Origin: Candidatus Rifleibacteriota bacterium
GTDB lineage: Bacteria; Riflebacteria; Ozemobacteria; Ozemobacterales; Ozemobacteraceae
Assembly: GCA_029560455.1 (NCBI GenBank)
Contig: JAKQKW010000284.1
Location: 1 to 22,517, forward strand
Direction: 5' to 3'
Length of the DNA: 22,517 bases
The notes beneath the pieces were generated by a model that saw nothing but the letters and a program-made list of their open reading frames with translations, searched no databases and was not told the DNA's origin. Shown piece by piece: positions 10,014 through 18,116 of the stretch. Position 1 is the first letter of the stretch, and every line of letters begins with the position of its first letter. Position numbers and translations under genes: made by a program.

Positions 10014-11271
10014 TGTTAAAAAAAGTCTGAAGAAGCTTTGTTCTGTCTTTGTTTGCGGCGTGAACATGGGCGAATACTGGAACATCTTTCCTCGTCAGAG
10101 ATTAAGAAAATTCGGCAAACTCGTGGTTTGCATCAACACAGCCGATTTTTCGATCAGCGTTCTGGGCAATTCCTACAGACGCGCCAGCAGCAGAAAGCAG
10201 ATCTTTGCAAATACTACAGATGACCATTTCCTGACATTAGCCGGCAAGCGGGTGATGATCGTCAATGATTATGAACTCGATTTTTTCAACTACCGGATCA
10301 AGCATTTTGCAGGGCCGGCTCTCAAACAGGCTCAGAAGAGCTTTTGCGACCAGGCGTCAGCATTCAGACCAGAGATAGTTCTGCATATTACCCATAACCA
10401 GACTGACGCAAAAGAATGGGATCTCCAATGGAAAAACCTTTTGCAGAAATTGCCATCCGTTGAGCAGTTTGCGGGCACCATCAGTTTTGTTTTCGGCATA
10501 CTGGCAGAACCTGATAGAATCGGCGCCTGTCTCGCCAGAACAGGTTCCAAAAACATAACCAATATGGTTGTTTCCGGCTCAGAATATGAATTCGCGGCAA
10601 GCATTAACCAGAATGTCAATGGCTGGCCATGGGCAAAAGCCCCGGCGCCAGAGATCGGCAAAAACGTTGGCAGAAATCTTAATCTGATCATCATCAACGG
10701 TTGCGGCATCGATTTTTTAAACACCATACCGTCTGAATATGCAAAAATATGGGATTTTCATCTGGTAACTGATCGCTTCACCTATCTGACAAGAGAGACA
10801 ATGATTGAACCAGTTCCTGTGCTTCTCGATTCAACCCAACCCCCGCCTGATCGGCGGGTAATTGCTGCAATAATCAGACGCGAAAGCGCTGTTCTCAAGG
10901 CCTGTCTTAAGCCTGGCAAAGTCAATGTGATGATCGGCAACCCGGCTGATAAATTTACCAGCGAAATAATGGTCGCTCTGGGCGGGCTTGCCAGGACAGA
11001 AAAGATAAAAGTTGGCGCGATGCTGTTAAAATTTCCGTCATTGCATGCAAAGCCTGATAGCAGGCCTGACCCAACAATCGATGCTTTGGAAGCCGGCAAG
11101 GTACTATTGTATAAATTTCCAATTGAAGAAGATCCAGAAAACAATCCGAAGGGTTACTTTGCTGTAGCTCTCAAACAAATGCATGAGAATGTCTTCAAGG
11201 CGTTGTGTAAAAAGACCGTTAAGACAAAAAAGAGAGTTAGAAAAGGTTCTCGGCAATGGCAGATCAGTTAG
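10003..11271 (+). CDS. unknown protein, possibly two degenerate FtsZ/tubulin-like Rossmann halves in tandem
   Basis: The likely start is TTG at 10003, with ggag at 9992-9995 seven bases ahead, giving 422 residues; GTG at 10060 is an alternative (403 residues). Two halves share one pattern. Near residue 13 a strand (SVFVCGVN), a helix with YWNIFP, and a strand ending in VVCINTADFSI are seen. Near residue 227 the matching parts are LIIINGCG, DFLNTIP and HLVTDRFTYL. Each half continues with a hydrophobic strand plus helix and a strand ending in FGIL or LLKFPS. In FtsZ the equivalent second strand ends in NTD. The GTP-binding GGGTGTG loop is missing in both halves, so GTP binding is doubtful. The C-terminus is Lys/Arg-rich. 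There are no membrane helices. The fold is my inference; no function is assigned. Confidence 0.7.
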   Translation: MNPDVKKSLKKLCSVFVCGVNMGEYWNIFPRQRLRKFGKLVVCINTADFSISVLGNSYRRASSRKQIFANTTDDHFLTLAGKRVMIVNDYELDFFNYRIKHFAGPALKQAQKSFCDQASAFRPEIVLHITHNQTDAKEWDLQWKNLLQKLPSVEQFAGTISFVFGILAEPDRIGACLARTGSKNITNMVVSGSEYEFAASINQNVNGWPWAKAPAPEIGKNVGRNLNLIIINGCGIDFLNTIPSEYAKIWDFHLVTDRFTYLTRETMIEPVPVLLDSTQPPPDRRVIAAIIRRESAVLKACLKPGKVNVMIGNPADKFTSEIMVALGGLARTEKIKVGAMLLKFPSLHAKPDSRPDPTIDALEAGKVLLYKFPIEEDPENNPKGYFAVALKQMHENVFKALCKKTVKTKKRVRKGSRQWQIS

Positions 11272-11283
11272 GTTAGATCTAAC
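11272..11283. repeat. 12-bp perfect palindrome between the 422-residue gene and the JAMM gene
   Basis: The sequence gttagatctaac directly follows the upstream stop codon and lies 75 bases before the JAMM start. It is a candidate dimer-binding site. It has no T tail, so it is not a terminator. Confidence 0.35.
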
Positions 11284-11358
11284 GGCGTGTTTAGAAGCTT
11301 AGAGTCAAGATTCCTGGTAATTGGTTTTTATATTTTCAATTTAACAAAGGAGAGGTTT

Positions 11359-12000
11359 ATGGAAAAAGGTAATGCGGTGGTTCACGTTGGCGAGAATGCG
11401 TTTCTTTCTATTCTTATTGGCGCTATTGAGTCGTTCCCGTCGAAATACGAGGGCGGCAAAAAGCCGCGAAATTCTTTTAATGAGGGTGAAGTCTATGGCC
11501 TTTTGTTTGGTCAGAAATCACAGAAGGGTGATAAGACCTTTTACAATGTGACTCTCGCCGTGCCTCTGCAGGTATTGATGGAAAAAAATGATTCCAGTGT
11601 TACTCCATCCGGGCATCATTTCGAGAAGATTAGATCAATCGTCGAATCGGTGCCGATGTATCAGTTTCTCGGAACCTTCCACAGCCATCCTTACCCGAGA
11701 GACCAATTCAATGTAAAAACTTCATCAAACCCTTCTGAAGTTGATGTTCACTCCATGTTGAGTGATGCCAATATTTTTGAGGATGATTTAATTGAAGTAA
11801 TCATCGCCCTGACCCATTTGACAAAAACAGTGAATAAGAGCCCAGAGCAAACCTGGAACTCGATTCAGAATTATTGCGGAAATTACAAATACGTTCTTGC
11901 CGCTTTCATAACCGAACGACAGGCAGGTCTGGTCTGGCCGGTTGACAACCTACTATGCCCCTTTGCTTCAGGATTGGGCAATTACGATCTCGAAAGATAA
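11359..12000 (+). CDS. JAMM/JAB-type (Mov34/MPN/PAD-1) metallopeptidase
   Basis: ATG at 11359 has a strong aaggag (11347-11352) six bases ahead; an upstream in-frame start lacks one. The 213-residue product carries all JAMM zinc residues: the catalytic Glu44 in GEVYGLLFG, His108-Ser-His110 followed by Pro, and Ser126-x-x-Asp129. Canonical JAMM has 6-7 residues between HxHP and SxxD; here 15 residues separate His110 and Ser126, so the active-site loop is enlarged. Bacterial JAMM enzymes cleave isopeptide or peptide bonds next to ubiquitin-like or sulfur-carrier proteins and are frequent in defence systems. No E1, E2 or ubiquitin-like gene is visible nearby, so the substrate is unknown. The cytoplasmic location follows from the absence of a signal peptide. 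Confidence 0.88.
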   Translation: MEKGNAVVHVGENAFLSILIGAIESFPSKYEGGKKPRNSFNEGEVYGLLFGQKSQKGDKTFYNVTLAVPLQVLMEKNDSSVTPSGHHFEKIRSIVESVPMYQFLGTFHSHPYPRDQFNVKTSSNPSEVDVHSMLSDANIFEDDLIEVIIALTHLTKTVNKSPEQTWNSIQNYCGNYKYVLAAFITERQAGLVWPVDNLLCPFASGLGNYDLER

Positions 12001-12046
12001 CAGCCCGCAGTTCTGCCTAATGTAACTCATAAGCCCTTTTTATAAG

Positions 12047-12097
12047 CTTTTCCTGAATAACCGGAAATTTCTGTGATTAACGGTTATTCAGGAAAAG
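12047..12097. repeat. 17-bp perfect inverted repeat just upstream of the defence operon promoter
   Basis: cttttcctgaataaccg (12047-12063) is repeated in exact reverse complement at 12081-12097, around a 17-base loop. The right arm ends four bases before the -35 box. It could end the JAMM transcript as a hairpin, but it has no T tail; an operator for a regulator of the next operon fits better. Confidence 0.75.
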
Positions 12098-12101
12098 TCA
12101 T

Positions 12102-12130
12102 TTGACAACAATTTTTCATTGGGCTATTTT
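12102..12130 (+). promoter_or_regulatory. sigma-70 promoter of the restriction operon
   Basis: TTGACA (12102-12107) and TATTTT (12125-12130) are separated by exactly 17 bases; the -35 is perfect and the -10 matches 4 of 6. Start of transcription is expected near 12137, about 90 bases before the helicase ATG. An 8-bp inverted repeat (gggctatt 12121-12128 with aatagccc 12162-12169) overlaps the -10 and start site and may be a repressor operator or a leader stem. Confidence 0.75.
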
Positions 12131-12226
12131 GAGAGCCTGCAGGGGAATTGCTTGCAAGATCAATAGCCCTGTAATGTATTATAAGCTTTGAAAAATCTGA
12201 CAACTGTTTCGCGGGGATTCAGTCTG

Positions 12227-15200
12227 ATGAAAATTATAGATGGCATCAACGAACTTTTGGGGGATGATCTTAAGGGTAGCTTGAAAGCAAAGACAAGACT
12301 TAAGATTGCGGCATCCTGTTTTTCAATTTATGCTTATGAAGCTCTCAAAGCTGAGTTATCGAAAATAGACAGTCTGCAGTTTATCTTTACTTCCCCCACA
12401 TTTGTTGCCAACGAAGTAACAGACAAAATTCGCAAAGAAAAACGGGAGTTCTTCATTCCCAAGGCAAATCGCGAAAGAAGTCTTTATGGCTCAGAATTTG
12501 AGATTAAACTTCGTAATCAGCTGACCCAGAAAGCAGTTGCTCGCGAATGTGCCGAATGGTTGCGAAAAAAGGCATCTTTCAGATCAAACAAAACCAGTTC
12601 TCCGATGCAGCAGTTCGCTTGTGTTCAGAACAGTGGGCATGATCTGGCGTATATGCCGCTGCACGGTTTTACTGCAGTTGATCTCGGCTATCAGCGCGGT
12701 AATGCTGTGTCGAATATTATAAATCGTTTCGACGAGAATACTTTTACCGGTACTTATCTGCAATTGTTCGATCAGATCTGGAACGACTCAGAGAAGCTCG
12801 AAGATGTTACAACTGCCATCTGTGATCACATTTCGTCGGTATATCAGGAAAATTCGCCAGAAAAAATCTATTTCCTGATGCTGTATAACATATTCAAAGA
12901 ATTCTTGACCGATATCGATGAAGATGTTCTGCCAAACGAAAAAACCGGGTATCTTGACACTCTTGTCTGGAAAAAGCTCTTCAATTTTCAGCGTGACGCG
13001 GCTATCGGTATTATTAACAAGCTTGAAACCTACAACGGCTGCATTCTTGCTGACAGCGTCGGTCTTGGTAAAACTTTTACCGCTCTGGCCGTAGTCAAGT
13101 ATTATGAGCTTCGTAATCGTGCCGTTCTGGTTTTATGCCCTAAAAAGCTCGCAGATAACTGGTTGAACTACAATAGCAATCTTAAAACCAACATTTTTGC
13201 CAAAGACCGCTTTAGCTATGATGTTCTGTGTCACACTGATCTTTCAAGAGAATCCGGTGAATCTTTCGGTATTCCCCTTAATCGGGTTAACTGGAATAAT
13301 TATGATCTGGTCGTTATTGATGAATCGCATAACTTTCGCAATAACGACGCTTTCAAAGATCACGAAACGCGTTATCAGAAGCTGATGAACAAGGTGATTC
13401 GCGGCGGTGTCAAAACCAAGGTGCTTATGCTTTCGGCAACTCCTGTTAACAATCGTTTCAACGATCTGCGCAACCAGCTGGCTCTGGCTTACGAAGGCGA
13501 CTCCGAAAACCTGAGCAGGCTCCTGAAAAGCAGAAAAAGTGTTGAAGATATTTTTCGCAGAGCCCAGGTCGCTTTTAACCAATGGGCCAGGCTCCCTATA
13601 GAAAAAAGAACCGCAAAAGCCATTCTTGATTCTCTTGAGTTTGATTTTTTTGAGCTCCTCGACAGTGTCACGATTGCCAGGTCGCGCAAGCATATTCAGA
13701 CCTTTTATGACACTAAAGACATTGGTGAATTCCCTGAGCGCCTGAAGCCGCTTTCTTTTCATTGCTCATTGACAGACCGCGATGATGTTTATGATTTCAA
13801 TGAAATTTTCACCCGCCTCTCATTGTTGAAGTTGTCTGTTTATGCCCCGATAAGCTATATACTGCCCAGCCGGTTGAGAAAGTATGAAGATCGTTATGAC
13901 ACTCATGTAGATGGTGGCAAAGGCAGGCTGAAGCAGGCTGACCGCGAAAGAAGCCTGCAGGCCCTCATGACAACGAACCTTCTCAAACGTCTCGAAAGCT
14001 CGGTTCAATCTTTCAGGCTCACGCTGGGTGGTTTGCACAAAAACTATTCAGCAATGCTCGCCAGGATTGATGATTTCAAAAAAGACGGAAAGGGAGGAGT
14101 GGTCGACCTCACTGATCGACTTGAGGCCTTGGAAGCAGATGAAGACGATCTTCCGTTTTTTGACGATTATGAAATCGGTGGCAAGGTAAAAATCAGCCTT
14201 GCCGACATGGATCTGCCTTCATGGCAAAATGATTTGAATGGCGATCTTGCAATTATCGATGATCTGCTTGCTTCGATGAACAAAGTTAAGCCAGCCGATG
14301 ACAGTAAATTACAGCATCTGTTGAGCCTGATTCTTAATAAAAGTGAGAAACCGATCAACCAGAAAAACAAGAAGGTTCTTATTTTTACGGCTTTTGCAGA
14401 TACCGCCGATTATCTTTTCGAGAATCTGGCCCCTGTTTTCAAACCTAAGGGGTTACATACCGGCAAAGTAACCGGAAAAGATGCACCCAGATCGACTCTT
14501 AAAAAGAGCTACGACTTTCAGTCAGTTCTCACGCTTTTTTCACCGGTTTCAAAAGAAAAAGCGCTCATTTTGCCGCAAGAGCCAGAAGAACTTACTTTTC
14601 TGATTGGCACAGACTGCATTTCTGAAGGACAGAACCTTCAGGATTGTGATTATCTGATCAATTACGACATTCATTGGAATCCGGTGCGTATTATTCAGCG
14701 TTTTGGGCGAATTGACCGCATTGGCTCTAAAAACCAGGTGATTCAGCTCGTTAACTACTGGCCGGATATATCTCTCGATGAATATATCAACCTTAAAGAA
14801 CGTGTCGAAAATCGCATGATGATTGCAGACGTAAGCGCGACCGGCGATGACAACCTGCTTACGGCTAAGAGCAGTGAAGTCGCTTATCGTAAGGAACAAT
14901 TACGCCGGCTGCAGGAAGAAGTGATAGAACTCGAAGATCTTAAGACCGGTGTTTCAATAACCGATCTCGGGTTAAATGACTTCAGAATGGATCTGCTGAA
15001 TTACGTTAAACAGCACGGCGACCTTGAGCTTGCCCCCAAGGGTTTGCATGCTGTAGTTCCGGCCAACTCGGGGCTTGGGTTGAAACCGGGCGTTATTTTC
15101 ACTCTCAGAAATCTTAATGAAAATATCAACATCAATCAGCACAATCGTTTGCACCCTTTCTATCTGGTTTATATAGCCAATGATGGCCGAATTATCGCAG

Positions 15201-15493
15201 ACCATACCGAGGTAAAAAAACTTCTCGATCTGGTTAGAACCAGCTGTAAAGGTCAATCTGAGCCAATAAGCCAGGTTTGCAGAATCTTTAATGATTTTAC
15301 CGATGAAGGTCGTGACATGAAGGTTTTTTCAGACCTGCTCGGCGCGGCTATCAGATCGATGGTTCAGGTTAAAGAAGAAAAGGATATCGACAGTCTGTTT
15401 TCTGGAGGTCCGACCAGTGCGCTGACCAATACCATTACCGGGCTCGATGATTTTGAACTGGTGGCTTTTCTGGTAATCCAGGAGTGCCGATAA
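12227..15493 (+). CDS. SF2/SNF2-type DEAD/DEAH helicase with PLD-like N-terminus
   Basis: I choose ATG at 12227 (1088 residues): gggga lies 9 bases ahead and the family start MKIIDGINELLGDDLKG follows; a TTG at 12188 has no ribosome site. Residues 1 to about 200 resemble a phospholipase-D-like domain (RLKIAASCFSIYAYEALKAEL, then FTAVDLGY) but lack an intact HxKxxxxD motif. Helicase motifs follow: Walker A GLGKT (279-283), DESH (365-368), SAT (403-405), and the second RecA domain with ISEGQNLQ and QRFGRIDRIG (from 824), the RapA/SNF2 style. It should be an ATP-driven double-strand DNA translocase. It is the first gene of the operon and ends 1 base before the DUF4391 start. The C-terminal 200 residues are unassigned. 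Confidence 0.93.
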   Translation: MKIIDGINELLGDDLKGSLKAKTRLKIAASCFSIYAYEALKAELSKIDSLQFIFTSPTFVANEVTDKIRKEKREFFIPKANRERSLYGSEFEIKLRNQLTQKAVARECAEWLRKKASFRSNKTSSPMQQFACVQNSGHDLAYMPLHGFTAVDLGYQRGNAVSNIINRFDENTFTGTYLQLFDQIWNDSEKLEDVTTAICDHISSVYQENSPEKIYFLMLYNIFKEFLTDIDEDVLPNEKTGYLDTLVWKKLFNFQRDAAIGIINKLETYNGCILADSVGLGKTFTALAVVKYYELRNRAVLVLCPKKLADNWLNYNSNLKTNIFAKDRFSYDVLCHTDLSRESGESFGIPLNRVNWNNYDLVVIDESHNFRNNDAFKDHETRYQKLMNKVIRGGVKTKVLMLSATPVNNRFNDLRNQLALAYEGDSENLSRLLKSRKSVEDIFRRAQVAFNQWARLPIEKRTAKAILDSLEFDFFELLDSVTIARSRKHIQTFYDTKDIGEFPERLKPLSFHCSLTDRDDVYDFNEIFTRLSLLKLSVYAPISYILPSRLRKYEDRYDTHVDGGKGRLKQADRERSLQALMTTNLLKRLESSVQSFRLTLGGLHKNYSAMLARIDDFKKDGKGGVVDLTDRLEALEADEDDLPFFDDYEIGGKVKISLADMDLPSWQNDLNGDLAIIDDLLASMNKVKPADDSKLQHLLSLILNKSEKPINQKNKKVLIFTAFADTADYLFENLAPVFKPKGLHTGKVTGKDAPRSTLKKSYDFQSVLTLFSPVSKEKALILPQEPEELTFLIGTDCISEGQNLQDCDYLINYDIHWNPVRIIQRFGRIDRIGSKNQVIQLVNYWPDISLDEYINLKERVENRMMIADVSATGDDNLLTAKSSEVAYRKEQLRRLQEEVIELEDLKTGVSITDLGLNDFRMDLLNYVKQHGDLELAPKGLHAVVPANSGLGLKPGVIFTLRNLNENININQHNRLHPFYLVYIANDGRIIADHTEVKKLLDLVRTSCKGQSEPISQVCRIFNDFTDEGRDMKVFSDLLGAAIRSMVQVKEEKDIDSLFSGGPTSALTNTITGLDDFELVAFLVIQECR

Positions 15494-15494
15494 A

Positions 15495-16163
15495 ATGGAA
15501 CTGTTCGACTACCCCAAGAATGCCTTTTTTGGCCGGGTTCTGCCTAAAAGCAAGATTTACGAAAAGGCGAATCCTGGTGCAGCAGTCAAAGAAGACTTCA
15601 TTCGCAAGGTTGAAAAGATTGTCTGGGCTTACAAGCTGGCCCCAGAAACTATAAATATAGCAGGCACCGAAGCAGTTCCAGAGATCGAAATTTTCAATGT
15701 TCATCTCAAAGACTCTGATCACAGCACTGATTTTTTGGCCTGCATTGACAAGGCAATTCCGTTGCCGATAATATTTGAACTCTTTTTCGAAGAAAAATTT
15801 AAGCTGGTTGCCGCCTATAAGCGAATCAGCGAGGCAGATTCGAAAAAACGGGTTTTGAGCAGCTACTTTGCCACTGAATGGCTGCCGATTAAAGCTGAAC
15901 GAAAACCTTTACCGGTTCTGTTCAATCTTGAAGAACTGTATGAAAGAATGATTTCCAGGCTTGTTTCTGTCGAACCTTTGCCTGACGATGATATCGAAAG
16001 TCGTATAAGCAGGCGCGAGTTGATTCAGGCCAAAGAAAAGGAAATTGCCAGGCTTGAGGCTCGGCTGTACAAAGAAAAGCAGTTTAACCGTAAAGTTGTC
16101 ATAAATGCAGAAATTCGCCTGCTGAAAAATTTAATAGCTGATCTGACCAGACCACAAGGATAA
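15495..16163 (+). CDS. DUF4391 domain protein
   Basis: The product is 222 residues, beginning MELFDYPKNAFFGRVLPKSKIYEKA, which matches DUF4391 as I know it: an FGRVLPKSKIY-type opening, then KIVWAYKLAPETINI and IDKAIPLPIIFEL. The last about 70 residues form a charged coiled coil (KEKEIARLEARLYKEKQ). No catalytic motif is visible and the biochemical role is not known. From memory the family sits beside SNF2-like helicases and Mod-type methyltransferases, as here. It starts 1 base after the helicase stop, with aggag at 15480-15484 inside the helicase gene. It could be an adaptor bridging helicase and methyltransferase; that is inference from position and the coiled coil. Confidence 0.85.
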   Translation: MELFDYPKNAFFGRVLPKSKIYEKANPGAAVKEDFIRKVEKIVWAYKLAPETINIAGTEAVPEIEIFNVHLKDSDHSTDFLACIDKAIPLPIIFELFFEEKFKLVAAYKRISEADSKKRVLSSYFATEWLPIKAERKPLPVLFNLEELYERMISRLVSVEPLPDDDIESRISRRELIQAKEKEIARLEARLYKEKQFNRKVVINAEIRLLKNLIADLTRPQG

Positions 16164-16175
16164 AGGAACACAATC

Positions 16176-18116
16176 ATGGAAAAATTGAAAATGCACTCAC
16201 CCGATCTTACCCAGGAAAACATTGCAAAAATCCGTGAATTGTTTCCAGGCTGTGTTACTGAGGCACATGATAAAAGTGGCAGGCTGCGGTTTACGGTTGA
16301 TTTTGATCAACTGCGCCAGGAACTTTCAGAAGTTATCGTTGAAGGGCCACAGGAACGCTACCATCTCAACTGGCCCGGCAAACGCGAGGCCCTGCTGGCT
16401 GCCAATGCACCCATCGCCAAAACTCTTCGCCCCTGTCGCGAAGAAAGTGTCGATTTCGATACTACTCAGAATCTTTTTATCGAAGGTGACAATCTTGATG
16501 CTCTCAAACTCTTGCAGGAAAATTACCTCGGCAAGATCAAGATGATCTACATCGATCCGCCTTATAATACCGGCAAAGATTTCATATATTCCGATAAATT
16601 CGCCGCTTCAGCGGATGAATTTCTACTTGAATCAGGCCAAAAAGACAATGATGGAAATAGACTTATACCGAATTTGGTTTCTGAAGGTAGATTTCATTCA
16701 AAGTGGCTTGGGTTAATTTATTCAAGACTTCGGTTAGCCCGGAACTTATTAAGAGATGACGGAATCGTTTTTATTAGTATTGATGAGTGTGAAGTTAGTA
16801 ATTTAGCTAAGATTTGTGATGAAATTTTTGGTGCAGAAAATGGAATCGGTCATATTGCAGTAGTAAGCAATCTAAAAGGGAGAAGCGATGACAAGCATTA
16901 TGCTACAGCTCATAACTATTTGTTAGCCTACCAAAAAAATGAATTTTCAACATTTGGAGTGCAATTGCCAGAAGAATATCTTAATGATTACCCAGAAATA
17001 TTTGAAGATGGTAGGAGATATAGATTATTAGGTCTTAGAAAAAGGGGTGATAGCTCTAGAAGAGTTGATAGACCTAACATGTTTTATCCATTTTTCGGTG
17101 ATCCGAAAAAAGGAACAGTTAGTTTGGAAAAAAACAAAGAGCATTCTACTGAAATTTTTCCTTTCTTATCTTCAGGTGAGGAAGGCCGATGGAGATGGGG
17201 GAAAGATACCGCCCAAGAGAGGTTAAGTGAGTTGGTATGTAAAGCTGTTGGTAAAGAAGGGCGGTTAGATGTTTTTCAAATAGATTTTGCTGACGGGGAC
17301 GGCGGTGGTAAGAGAATTAAGCCTAAGACGATATGGATTGGTTCTGAATTTGCCAATGAAAGTGGATCACTAGAACTAAAAGAGCTTATGATAAAAAAAT
17401 GTTTCGATACCCCCAAACCAATAGGTCTTATAAAATATTGTTTGGAGCAGTCTACTCGTGAAGCCGACTTGGTTTTAGATTTCTTTGCTGGTTCTGCTAC
17501 CACTGCTCACTCTGTGATGCAGCTTAATGCTGAGGATCAGGGTAGTCGCAAGTTTATAATGGTTCAGCTTCCTGAGATCTGTGATGAAAAGTCAGAAGCC
17601 TTCAAGGCAGGCTATAAAACCATCGCTGAAATCAGTAAAGAGCGTATTCGCCGGGCAGGCAAAAAGATCAAAGAAGAGAACCCTTTGACGACAAAAGAGC
17701 TTGATATTGGCTTTCGGGTTTTGAAGGTTGATTCAAGCAATCTGGCAGATGTTTATTACACTGCTGATACTGCAAAGCAGGATACTCTTAACTTTGCCGT
17801 CGACAACATCAAGCCTGACCGAAATTCAGAAGACTTGCTGTTCCAGGTTTTGCTTGACTGGGGTGTTGAGCTGAGCCTGCCCATTAAAAAAGAAAAGGTA
17901 GCCGGTATCGAGGTTTATTTTGTTGACGATAACGCATTGGCCGCCTGTTTTGCCAAAAGTGGTGAAATCTCCGATGAATTCTGCAAGGAACTGGCCAGAC
18001 GCCAGCCTCTGCGCGTGGTTTTTCGCGACTCCGGTTTTAAAGACGACAGCTCCAAGATCAACGCTGAACAGATTTTCAAGCTTATCAGTCCTCATACTGA
18101 GGTTAAATCACTGTGA
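16176..18116 (+). CDS. mod: type III-like DNA adenine-N6 methyltransferase (Mod)
   Basis: The product is 646 residues, close to EcoP15I Mod (about 644). The catalytic motif IV is DPPYN (127-131) and the AdoMet motif I is DFFAGSAT (from 435); the order IV before I marks the beta class. Between them, about residues 150-430, lies the target recognition region, AT-rich with different codon use from both ends (see findings). Mod methylates adenine in an asymmetric site and also supplies sequence recognition to the Res subunit. aagga at 16163-16167 serves the ATG with spacing 8. The stop overlaps the next start as GTGA, so the following nuclease is translationally coupled. The recognition sequence cannot be predicted. 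Confidence 0.95.
   Translation: MEKLKMHSPDLTQENIAKIRELFPGCVTEAHDKSGRLRFTVDFDQLRQELSEVIVEGPQERYHLNWPGKREALLAANAPIAKTLRPCREESVDFDTTQNLFIEGDNLDALKLLQENYLGKIKMIYIDPPYNTGKDFIYSDKFAASADEFLLESGQKDNDGNRLIPNLVSEGRFHSKWLGLIYSRLRLARNLLRDDGIVFISIDECEVSNLAKICDEIFGAENGIGHIAVVSNLKGRSDDKHYATAHNYLLAYQKNEFSTFGVQLPEEYLNDYPEIFEDGRRYRLLGLRKRGDSSRRVDRPNMFYPFFGDPKKGTVSLEKNKEHSTEIFPFLSSGEEGRWRWGKDTAQERLSELVCKAVGKEGRLDVFQIDFADGDGGGKRIKPKTIWIGSEFANESGSLELKELMIKKCFDTPKPIGLIKYCLEQSTREADLVLDFFAGSATTAHSVMQLNAEDQGSRKFIMVQLPEICDEKSEAFKAGYKTIAEISKERIRRAGKKIKEENPLTTKELDIGFRVLKVDSSNLADVYYTADTAKQDTLNFAVDNIKPDRNSEDLLFQVLLDWGVELSLPIKKEKVAGIEVYFVDDNALAACFAKSGEISDEFCKELARRQPLRVVFRDSGFKDDSSKINAEQIFKLISPHTEVKSL

Noticed and set aside
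9672..10085. 137-codon minus-strand frame opposite the 85-residue gene
   Set aside because: The + strand gene has a perfect ribosome site, a promoter and coupling to its neighbour; the minus frame has none.
10366..10455. E2-like (UBC) motif in the 422-residue protein
   Set aside because: The segment with W and LLQKL spacing recalls E2 proteins, but there is no catalytic Cys and no HPN motif.
12188..12226. TTG start giving 13 extra residues for the helicase
   Set aside because: It has no Shine-Dalgarno, while ATG at 12227 has one and begins with the expected family sequence.
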